Shown here piece by piece: positions 43,721-55,700 of a DNA stretch of 64,000 nt. How positions within the stretch are numbered: the first letter of the stretch is position 1; every line of letters starts with the position of its first letter. Origin of the DNA: Steromphala cineraria (Eukaryota > Mollusca > Gastropoda > Trochida > Trochidae); NCBI GenBank assembly GCA_916613615.1, contig OU744736.1:10675724-10739723 (forward strand), written 5' to 3'. The notes under the pieces are model-generated. The model saw only the letters and a program-made list of their open reading frames with translations, had not been told where the DNA came from and made no database searches. A program made the position numbers and the translations under genes.

Positions 43721-46700
43721 GCACGTAATTCTCAAGTCACTTGATTCAGCTCTTTATTTTTGAAGTCTGAGAAAACAATATATAGTTTCTTTTTTTAGTC
43801 TAAACAGTGTCAACGTGCATTTATAGGCCATACAAATTTTCTGCTAGGCTCCTATGAATGAATGTGTAAGATAATAAAAATATAAAATTGATGTTAATTT
43901 AATATAATTCAGTACTTAATTTCAAGTATGAAAAAAATATATATAATTAGGATTACATTTAGCAGGTGAAATTGTTGGGTGAAAAAGGTCAAATAAAAAA
44001 CATTGTAAAAAATTTGCCATAATCATATATTGAATCTACTCAAATTATGACTGGTTGCATTTTTCTTTCAGTGGGAAGGGTTTCAGCGGCACTGTTGTGA
44101 TGATCGACATTTCAGGAGTCCAGGTTGGCAATAGCTCTTTATTTTCTGATTCTTCAGAGTTCAAACTGTTGAATTGTAATGATAATATATTTATCAAATC
44201 AACTTTTCAAAACCATCCTGGCAGCTAGACACATGTTCACAATAACTACTTTAAATCTTAATCAGCGTTTAAAGACTATTTTGGTGCATCCTCGTGGTAC
44301 AGTTCATGAGTGAGTTTGTTCAAATCCTTTTTAAATTAATGATTCTTTTCACATTTGAGTGTTGGGGGAAATGGATATATTGCTTGTTCATAAAGAAGTT
44401 GACTTGTTTTTGTGTTAAAATGTTTGCTATTCAAATAATTCTCTTACAAATATTAAATTTAGGTAAGTGAGTTTGTATCTCTCCGTAATAATGTCACATT
44501 CACTGTATAGCGATATGTATCATATTGTGTGGTACCTATATCGTGATATCCCTAGTAACTAATGATGTACACGTAATGTTTTTCCAGGCCAACCCAACCA
44601 GCAACTGCAGTTCTCCCTCCAGTGATAAAGAAAACAGTGCCAGTGAAGGGAAGGAATCGTCGCCCAAAAAATGGGTTCCACCAAAGGTACGAATACATTG
44701 TTGTGCTTTGAGTACTGCCTTGATGTAGTCATGATCAATTTCATAATGATTTTCATTTCAGTTGCGTGCATTGATATGTTTAATAAATTATGTTATAAGA
44801 CATACTTTCCAGAATTTATTGATTTGATTAAAAGATTATGGTTGGTACCTATTGTACATCTAGTTTCTGTAAGAGAAAGAATAATATGATACATCACTGT
44901 TTTTCGTTGCTTGATTCTAAAACCTTTTGAGTAATTTTGATGGTTGTGGTCAAAAATAAAAATATGTCATAACATGAGTTCAGCAACCATTCTTGATGAA
45001 TATCTCAAGTTACTTTCAAATCAAAAATGAAAATTACCAAAGGGAGATAATTTGTCAAGGGAGATAACTCTTACTTAGAGCTTTCTGGAATGATGAACTA
45101 ATGAATCAAAATTATGAATTTGTTTTCTTTCATTTCAGTTGTTGCCTTACAAGTACAGCATAAAACTGGATGAAGAGGATAAAATTATAAATAGTATACC
45201 TGCATCAGATTTAGTGTAAGTATTTACTAAAATGTGATATTCTAAATCAGTATCCCCGTAAGTTTTTGAAAACCAACAGGGTGGTGTTAGATGAGAAATT
45301 CATTGTTTAAAATATAATCCCTTTTTAAAAAATCTTTTTCTAATATGCAAATAAGCAAAAGTAAATAATCTATGTTGAATCCTATTAATCCTGTTTCAGT
45401 CGAGTCGATCGCCCACCGTCCAAAGAACTTCTGCGATTGTTTATCCGAGCTAGTGCGATCCGAGTGGGAGTGACATCAACAAGTCCATGGGTGGTCACTG
45501 ACTCTCTCGTCAAACGCTACTCTCTACCCAGCAAGTTTGCAGATTTCCTTCTTTCACCAGCCAAGGTGAGCACATTTTGTGTCGTGTAGAATTAAAAAAT
45601 TCCAGGGTTTTATGGCAAAAAATGTCCAGAGGACCCCCCAAAATGTTCATATGAACTACTCTATAGGCGTCCTGTTTAACAAATATGTTTTTGATGATGT
45701 CTATGATCAAAAGGATATGAAATTCACAGGAATAGCCAGGTAGTTTTTATCCCTTACAAAAAAATTCACTAAAAATAATAGAACTATAATCTGAAGAAAA
45801 GAAAGGATAATTAAGATATTTTTTGGCTATATAATGGTTTAAAGCATCTTTCCTCTCTTGATTTATACAAAGTAAATTAATAGAAATTACATCTTCCCAA
45901 AATGGTGTACCAGCAAACATGAAATAAAGCCTTTCTTGTAAGTGATAAGTTCTTAAATGTGTACTACAAACTCCCAATATTGGTTCCCCCACAGATGGCC
46001 GAAGCTGCAAAACGAGCCGAAGAAGAGTGTGGAAAGAAAAGAAAACACGGCTCACATCATAAACAATCGTCCTCAAAGAAAGTAAAAAAGTTAAAATTAT
46101 CTCCCAAGGAATCTGACAGCAAGAAAAGAAGTTCGAGCGGTGAGGCTAAGTCTAAGAAGAAAGACAGCTTTACGATCAAGAGGAAAAGTTTGGATGATGT
46201 TGTGGTATTAAGTGAAGATTCATCTGACGATGAAGTGTTAGCAACTCTTAAGAAAACAAACGATTCGGATGAGTCGGACAATGAAGTGCTTGCAACTCTT
46301 AAAAACACAAACGACTCTGATTCCGATACTCCATTGGTCAGTTTAAAACATCAGTTGACTCCGAAAAAGAAGAAACACAAATCAAGCGAGAGTGGTTCCG
46401 AGTCGGACACCCCTCTCAGTCAGTTGACACCTAAGAAGAAGAAGAGCAGTTCAAGTCCACGTAAGAAATCAGACTCGCCAAAAAAGAAAAAGTCGAAGAA
46501 AGAAGAGAAATCACCCAAGAAACGTGGGAGACCTCGCAAGGATGATAAACGAGGGAGACCTCGCAAGGATGATAGTGCAAACCAGGGGAAGTCTACGAAG
46601 AAGGTAGGCACATATAATTCTGATAGGTTAAGTAGTAGCTTTCTTGAAAATTTGATTGGCTTGCTGTATATAGCATCACAACTGTTTTTGATGAAAGGAT

Positions 46701-49700
46701 ATCAGGTGACAGGTGAGACAAGCTGAGGTAATAGGATCATATATTTATGAAGTCATTGAAAAGTCAGTGATTTTTAATTTCTTGCAAAAGATCTGTTCAT
46801 TAATTTAGTTGTCAAGTCATGAAGTTAACTGTTTGTGTGCCCATTAATTAAATTCAGTAACCCCAATGATATGACACTTGTACAATCCATGTGTTAAATA
46901 GCTGATAATTTGTAACATTATAGCTCCTGTACAGAAAAACGAAAACATCACCTGTGCAAATCTGCTCTTCCCCATAGCCATGAACCCACACCATAGGTGG
47001 AATCAGTAACATCCAACCAGTTGCCAGTAAAGATTTTCTTTCTGTTAGTAAATAAGTAACAATGCGACTCAAATTTCATAATTTTATAAATTGAGGGAAA
47101 GTTAGCACTATCTTATCAATTTACAAAAATGTTATCGTCTTGATTGAATGCTGCTAATGGCTGAAATATTGACCAAGCGGCAAAAACAATAACTCACTCA
47201 TTCACTCGTCTTGATTTACAACAATTTTATTGTCTTAATTAACTTAACAACTTCATTGCTGACTATCTGTTCATCCAGTATTTCTCCTTTCTCTGTAGGG
47301 CATGAAGCAAACAACCCTCCTAGGAATCGCTACCAAGAAGAGTCCTGGACAGACATCCAAATCTCCATCCAAGTCGCCAAAGAAGGCCATGTCACAACTT
47401 CCCAAAGCAGTAAAAGAGTAAGTAGCATTGTTTGAACAAATAACATTTTGAAAATTGAAGTTTGTACAGTCAGCGAGAATGTCTTATTAGAAAAGACAAG
47501 AGTAATGCATGAACAACTTCTTCTTTTTTACAGTAGCAAAGTAGATCCTTATACCGTTTTAATGCACGTGGGGAAACAAGAGGTCTCATTTGCTCATAAA
47601 TACCTAAACTAATCACGTTTAGCAAAATCAAGGATTAAAATAGTTTCAACAAGTTACTAAGGTAAACTTAAAATCCCAACTTTAATCTTTTTAATGACTT
47701 GATCCCAATAGCAAATGTATTAATCATACAAAAATCTATTTTTCAAAAAATTTCAAATATGTACATATAATTGTATCTTGGTAAGATGTTCAAAGTGATC
47801 GGGTACATATTAAGCATGATATGAACTTGATTTAAAACAAAAATGATAAATGTTCATGGCTGGAACAATGAATGAAAGGTTACATTTCAAATTCTGTTGC
47901 TATCTTTTCCTCTAGGCTAGCCAAGATCGGCCCCAACCATATAAAGTACAAACATCGGTTGTTAATGGCGGCGAAAATCGTCCAACCACAGATGTTTCCT
48001 CTTCTTCCGGAGAACATCAAGGATGTACTCATCAAGAAATACGAGGCGTTCAAAATCAAGAAACAATTGTAAGTTAGCTTTTATGGGTTTTATTTATGGA
48101 ATTGTAAGACATGAAACACCTCGCACAAGTAAAGAAAATCATGACTTGAAAGTTAAATGTTTTTTTATGAAAACATTCATTTCTGCAGGTTTGTGGATTT
48201 TCTTGTGTCATTGCCCTGTTAGTGGCAAACACTTATCTACCAAATACCAAGGGACTTGTCAATTCTGGACAGCTTGTACAGTATACTACCATTAAGAGTG
48301 ATGGATACTCGATTCTGATTGGTTCTCCTGAAAAATAAAACCTGATCCATTATGGGTTGAACTTCTCTGAACACATCTGTCATTTCAGAGCTGCTGTCTG
48401 CTATGTACTTGAAGAATTTTTCCAAAGTTATTAAACATGATTTATTTTCGTTGTTAACATGTTCTAACCAAATTGAGGTTAATAAAGTATTTTCCACCAA
48501 GTAAGAAGTTTTAAGTGGTCAATCAGCGCAGGATAACCTTTCAATATCATGACATGCATCAGGCTTCCCTTGAATACAGCAATAATACAGTGACATCATT
48601 TAGAATAAATTAAAGTTTAATATCGTCCCCTTATTTCCAGGAAGGGAATGTCTCGCGAGGAGAGGAAAGCTTTCTTGCAGAAAGAGAGAGAGAAGAATGC
48701 TAAGGAGTTGACTGAAGCTGAATTGGAGAAGAAAAAGGCTGCGCTGAGAGAAAAGTTAAGAGATATGAAAAAGGTTGGTTGGTTTTCATGTGTTAAGGTT
48801 AGCTATCAAACCCTTTTGAATCTTGGCATAATGTTTTAAACCATCTTGGTATTACAGCTCATCAAACCTCACATGGGTTCATAATGACATCAATCTGAGT
48901 GAATTAGGATCTATATTGCTTCACTTCATTAATAATAATAATAATAGAGTATTTATATCGCGCATTTATCCATGCCACAGCATGCTCAAAGCGCACACAA
49001 GATAAAGTGTTGATTAGAGTTTGAAGGCTAAGTGGAACATGTGAGTTTTGAGGTGAGCTTTGAAGGTTTGAAAGTCACAGCAGTCTCTCAGGTTCTGTGG
49101 GAGATTGTTCCATGCCACAGAACCAGAATAGGCAAATGATCTGTGTCCATATTGCACTGTCTCGTATCATTAGCGTATCGATCTCACCAGGCTCTATTCA
49201 TAGATCCAGCAGATTGACCTCTCATGTCATTCAAATGCAGCAAAGGTTGCCTCTTGAGCCAGCAACCAGTAGTGAATCAATATATAGAGATTATTAGCCG
49301 AGTGTGTTTCCGTATCATTAATATCATATAATAGGAATAAAATATGTATTATGCGAGCCTTTGGCGAGCATAATACATATATTTTTATTCCTATTATATG
49401 ATATTAATGATACGGAAACACCCTTGGCTAATATTTCTTTATCATATAATGTCATTTTGAAAGAAAAGGATTTTAAACAAAAATATGATTCCTTCTAAAA
49501 ATATGTTTGACCTAGATTTCGCGGAGTAATTTATTTCACAGTACACCAAGGTGAAGGTCATATTGTCGGCGATATACAGTTGTGAACAGTCTAGAAATAT
49601 TCCTTCATGAAATGATCTTTTCATAGTGATAGAAACGTCTCCTACAATCTATCGACATCTTAAGTGAAGTTACTATATATGGCTTATGCACAAGCAAACA

Positions 49701-52700
49701 TTTGTTTCTTCTATACAACACAAAAATTGGTACAAACCACTTGTCAACGTCACTACAACAGGGGAAGTAACTCTTACTGCACTTTGAAAAGCTGCATTGT
49801 CATTGCAGTTTCGCCAGTTCAGTGACGGTATCCTTAGACTAAACGCCGATTATTTCGAAGGTGGGATTGTTAATTGTTTGTTACTACGCTACTAGATAAT
49901 GTGTCCTATCACTAGAATATGATTTGTTTATGCTGTTAAGTTGAAAACTGACACGGTCAAAGCGGTCTAGGCCTATGTTACTCACGAAAATATTCAAGCA
50001 CATATTTTGTTCGATAGCCGGTATATTGTAAGCTGCATATCGTTATTATTTTGGTGTAAACGCACGATGAAAACAATTTGAAACGCTTCTATTACCAAGC
50101 TATTTCTAAAATACGAATGCGTGATAAGTTTACCCTGACGGATTTTTAGCTCATCAGGACTGAAAGTCCAGATGGGCTTATGGCATGGCCCGTCGTCCGG
50201 CGTCCGGCCGTAAACTTTTGACACTTTTGACTTCTCCTCATGAACCATGCACATTAGAGAGCTGAAATTTTGTGTACAAGTACCTTAGCATATGGTGATT
50301 CTAATTTGTAACTTTGGTGACCCTGTGACCCCAAATAGGGTCACAGGGGTCACAACTTTAAAAACCTATTTTCATCTTCTTCTCCAGTTCCAGAAGGACT
50401 AGAGAGTTAAAAATGATATGTGCAGACTCCTTGGCCAATGGGGATTCTAATTTGTAACTTTGGTGACCCTGTGACCCCAAAAAGGGTCACAGGGGTCACA
50501 ACCTTAAATACCTATTTTCATCTTCTTCTTCAGTTCCAAAAGGAGTAGAGAGTTAAAAATTATGTGCAGACTCCTTGGACAATGGAGATTCTAATTTGTA
50601 ACTTTGGTGACCCTGTGACCCCAAATAGGGTCACAGGGGTCACAACCTTAAAAAGCTATTTTCATCTTCTTCTCCAGTTCTAAAAGGACTAGAGAGTTAA
50701 AAATGATATGTGCAGACTCCTTGGCCAATGGGGATTCTTAATTGTAGATTTCGTGACCCCATGACCCCAAATAGGGGTCTGATATTGGCGATCTAGAAAG
50801 TGTTGAATAATAATTAGAGCTGGTTATCGCTACATTTTTGGTGATCGATAATCGCTAGTGTTCGATCGATTATCGATCGATTATAATCGTTATTATTGTT
50901 GACAGTCACTTTTCATTTCTGTGTCGAAAACCTACGTAAGCCAACTGACTTCCGGGTTGTTGTCATCACTCTACATTGGCGAAAGTATTTAAAAAAATGC
51001 TTTATCATATGTCTGCAGAATTAATACTGACCTCTTGACGTGAATAAATACAGGCAGTGAGTGACCTTTATTTAAATGTTCAAAGAAAATCTCGAACAAG
51101 AAAATGTAGGATCGTCGTCATTCATAAACTCGTCGGCCATCTTTTCCTGGGAAATGATAGTATCGAACGATGGCACCTTTTGTTATTTAATTCGTTTATA
51201 TTCTTATTTATAAGAGTTGAGAGGTCCACAAGAAGTATGAAATTGCAGAACAAGTTATGAAACATTATCTAATTGATTTGCATTTATTCACGTTAATATT
51301 GAAATGCCCGACTGACAGCGTCCTTTCAAATATTCACATTGTTTACCTTTCGGCCTCTTTCATAAGCAAATCAACTGTGATGTAAATAAATAAACGTCTG
51401 TATCCATCTGTCTTGTGTTGATATTGTATTTTAAATTGTTGATTTTGTTGTAAATGCTTATAACTAAGGCATCATGATAAAGAATCGTATCAGAAGCTCT
51501 GAAGTAGCTGTCGACTTTACCTGCCTAAGCGAAGTCACGTGACTATATGCAAATACCAATTGTTACATGGCCAATGAGAGTTGCACATCTTGTTCATGAA
51601 TATTAATTACTTCCCACGACAACCGATCTAAAAATACATGGCGATTTCATTGGCTGAGCAGGAGCCATGCGCACTTGAGTACGACATGACTTCCGTTTTT
51701 GAGGTAAACAGCAAAACTTTACGATTTGATTACACTTTTCAAATAAAGAAAATACGCTAAAGCAAAACCTTTTATTGTTTATGTATCAAAGTAATGATTA
51801 CTTCCGATTATTGATGTGCTGTTTTTTGTAATCGACAATCGTTTATTTGACTTCAATCGATCGATTAAGCGATCCTACGATTAATCGCTCCAGCACTAAT
51901 AATAATACATTTGTTTTGTAATTTTTTTATAGGTTTTCTTGCAATAGGTAACATCAGTTTAATTTTTGGCTCATCTTGCCTGTATAAAGCAAACTTGATA
52001 TGATGCCTGATGAGCTACAGAGCCAATGGCTCTATTTTGTTTACTTTTTTTTTATTCGATCAAAAACACAACCTGAAAACTCCCGATTACGTTATCAATG
52101 GTTAGCGACCGTTTTAGGACTCGCATGACATGCATGGAGTTTTGAGAAAATAGTTCGTGTTTTGACCTAATTTGCATCTTTATCAGATTTTGAGGCAATC
52201 GGATACCAAGTTTATCAGATAGCTTTATTGCATAGATAACACCCTCCATTATATGAAAAAGATCCTTATTTAATGAGATTGTAATGACATACATCTACAT
52301 TGATTAAGATTCGGTTTTATTTCTGAGCATTCAATAGTTATTATGCCCCCGAATCAGATATTCTGGGGGTATATTGTTTTTTTGCCCTGTCCATCTGTTT
52401 GTTACAAAAAAAACTTGCCCTTGCTCTTGACTTTTCATTGCTTGGAGGCAGAACTTTGATATTTCACATGTGCATCTATCATTAGACCTTTCAGATGAGG
52501 TCATAACTTTTGACCTTGTGACCTAGACCTTGGCATTAGGGGCAACAAGCACAGCTTGTTCTGCTTTGTGTTATATATCATAAAAGCCTGAAATACTTGC
52601 TATTTGTCTGTATTCTAGTCTATGTGAATTATTTTTGATATGAATTGTTTTGAATATTATGTCATTAGTTGTCTGGAGAATTGTAATTATACAAAACAAA

Positions 52701-55700
52701 TTTCCCTTTTGGGACAATAAAGATTATCTTATCTTATCTTATCTTAAAAAGCTGGAAAACTACTTGGCTTGCAAAAGGCCATAAATTCACTACCAACCAT
52801 CTAAGATTTTAAAATTTTATTGATACAACACATATTTAGAGTTGCTCTTTAAATCAATGCAATCAGAAAACCTTGTGTGATCCCATTGTTCCAAATGGCG
52901 ACCTAGTCCATTGCCCACGGTCTGTTACTTTGTGTGTCCTTGAAGATTCATATACTACTCTTGATAATACTTGGTTGAAATTATTAGCCCAGAAAAGCCT
53001 GGGGAAAAAACTTAATGAAGCCTTAGATTCAGGGCTTAAAATTTTGTTGAATACCCTGAATGATACATTACAAAAGCAATGAGTCTTTAAGTCTTCAGAT
53101 ACTCAAAATCAACATGTCTGTTTACAGAAAAAGGAAGAAGTCAGCTAACAGAAACCTTTATATCATGGGTTATCTTTCAGAGATACGAGGATTTAGACTT
53201 GAAAGGGTCACCGCTGCCGCCGCCCAAACTGATTCCCACCCCTGATGGACTTCCAAATGAGTATTTCGGTGACGTTGTCATGGTAACAGAGTTTTTGGAC
53301 ACCTACTGCGGTCTCTTTCAACCTGACGGAAAAAACATCGTCACTTCAGGTGAGATTCTGCCAGGTTTGCTCCTTGCAAATAAACTTTCCCAGAATGGAA
53401 AGACATTCTTTAGTATATTGCGGTTGCTGAAAACACAACTAGTGAGTTCATGTAGCATTCATGACTAGGACATGACGTCTAGGACATTTCTGAATGAATG
53501 AGATCATGTATCATATATAGAGAATGCTAAACTTGGTCCCATTAAGTAACATTTGTATAAAACTCTGGAATGATATAGGTGTTTATCATGCTTCTTGTTG
53601 ATAACTTATGCCATTCCAAGTTCAGTAAAAAAATTTATTAAACATAACCAAGTTGGGTATTTCACTATAGGATGATATATGTTTCGTGTCCGTCCCAGTT
53701 GAAGGAGACAACTTTTCTCAGAAATTATTTAAGATAGGATAACCAAATTTGCTGTGTCTTCAGGATGTCAATACTTAGGAGTTTCGCAGTCAAAAGCATG
53801 CAATTATTTTTTATCACCCGCCCAATGAAGTTGGTGGGAATATTGAAATTGGCTTCTTCCGCTTGTTCCAGCTTTACAAAATGATAAAATGGTCAGCGCA
53901 CAATATTATTACACAAGGTGTTATAACTTTGTAAGAATATACCATCGGTATCTTTAGTTGGCAAGTAATTAATTAATTGACTGTTTGCTTCTTATTTCAG
54001 ATGATTTAATGAAGTACCTGGCGTCCAACACAGACAAGTTTGAGCCGATATCGCAGGTGCTGGTGATTCTGCTGCAGACCTTGCTTCAAGACGAGATCGC
54101 CAAGTATTACAAGGAGCTAAGCACGTCCCTGGTCAGCCTGAGACTCAACCCGTTCAACGCCTCCGAGCTGATCCGCCTGTGTCTGAGGAAGACGGACTAC
54201 TTCCAGGGGAAGGACGAGGAATTCGGGGATGATGAAGTGGTCAGTTTGATGCTCCTTGTTCTCAAGTAGATATTAGAGCAAAATAGAAATACAATTAAAA
54301 TAAAACAGGAGTTTTAAAAAAAAACAGGAATAAATGTTTCATTAGTATTTGATAAAAGACTTTGCTACCATGGTATATGAATACCAAATAGGATGACTTC
54401 TTCAGCAATGTGGGAAAACAATACTGCAGTTTGAAGAATTTGATCTAAGAATTCCAACAATGTTCTTGATTACGGTTGAAGTAACAATCTCTGTCAGCAG
54501 TGCTCTTGTATTAGCCTTTAATCTGTTATGTACAAAACAAAGAATGTGACCCAAACCTCTGTTGTCTTCAAATGTCGCTATTGGCTGAAATATTACCCAA
54601 GCGTCGTAAAACAATAACTCACTCACTCACTGTTGTCTTCCAGTCCGATGAGGTGTTACAACAGCTGGAGACCCAAGACTTCCACCAGCTAGACCCGGTC
54701 TCCAAGCTGAAGATCATCCAGGGTCTGTGTCTGCGGATCCTCGGATCTTACTCTGTACAGGACTTCATGACGACCAAGCAAAGGACAGCCAAGGCCTCCT
54801 GGTTTGTATTTCACCTTCTCATATCCTAGTATTTGCAGTTTGGCCACTAATGGCTGAAATACGGTCTCAACGGTGTATCCAACTCAAACTCACTCACTCA
54901 CTCTCTGATTAAACATTAGACAAAAGGGGATGCAGTCAGACCTAGTTGAAAAGGAAACTGCAACTCACTGAATAAACATGAGACAATATGGGCTGCAGTC
55001 AGACCTAGTTGGAGAGGAAACTGCAACTCACTAACTCACAGAATAAACATGAGACAATAGGGGCTGCAGTCAGACCTAGTTGGAGAGGAAACTGCAACTC
55101 ACTAACTCACTGAATAAACATGAGACAATAGGGGCTGCAGTCAGACCTAGTTGGAGTGGAAGCCCCAATCTGGAACGAGTCCAAACTGGATAATGTCAAT
55201 ATGTCACAATTTTGTTCCTTGCAGTACGGTTACTTTTCATCAGATTATGTTTGTTGTAAAAGGGGATCACATAAAGGGGAATGTTCATCAAGACCGGTTG
55301 TATGAATGATAATCTTACTCATTGTTGACACTAATGATGTAAAAGTATAGACAGTAACGTTCTCAAACATGTCAAGAAGTGAAGGGATACAGAAATTTAT
55401 ATATTAGACACATTTCGGTTGATAATGAGTGGGTGTGATAATATGCAAAAACTTAAATGTCCCCTTGATTTTTGTTTTCACAATAAGCACTTTTCCATTG
55501 ACTGATTTTTCTCAAGCTCGCTTGCTCCTTTTCATAGTTCAATATTTTCTTTGTATTTTCAGCCGAGATCATAAACAGAAAAATAAGCAGAACAAGAAAG
55601 AGGAGAAAGGGGATGAAAATGAAGCAGATATGAAAAATTCTGGGGAATCTGGCGATGATAAACCAGCTGAGACGAAACCAGAGAACGAGAAAGGTCAGTG

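Larger units (their letters stand above)
48774..53180 (+). other. BAZ1B: BAZ1B intron 11, repeat-rich
   Basis: This 4.4-kb intron has no coding content. In order it contains an interspersed repeat with a TAA microsatellite and CATGCTCAAAGCGC (48935-49130), a hairpin element (49280-49443), a GTGACCCTGTGACCCCAAATA tandem block (50290-50780), sequence with ATCGATCGATTA motifs, a repeat starting TTATGCCCCCGAATCAG (52340-52565), and a non-LTR tail GGGACAATAAAGATTATCTT (52712-52747). Confidence 0.7.

Noticed and set aside
43724..43729. Conventional GT donor for BAZ1B exon 3
   Set aside because: Using CAC|GTAATT shifts the next exon into a frame without family similarity and breaks the phase to exon 5.
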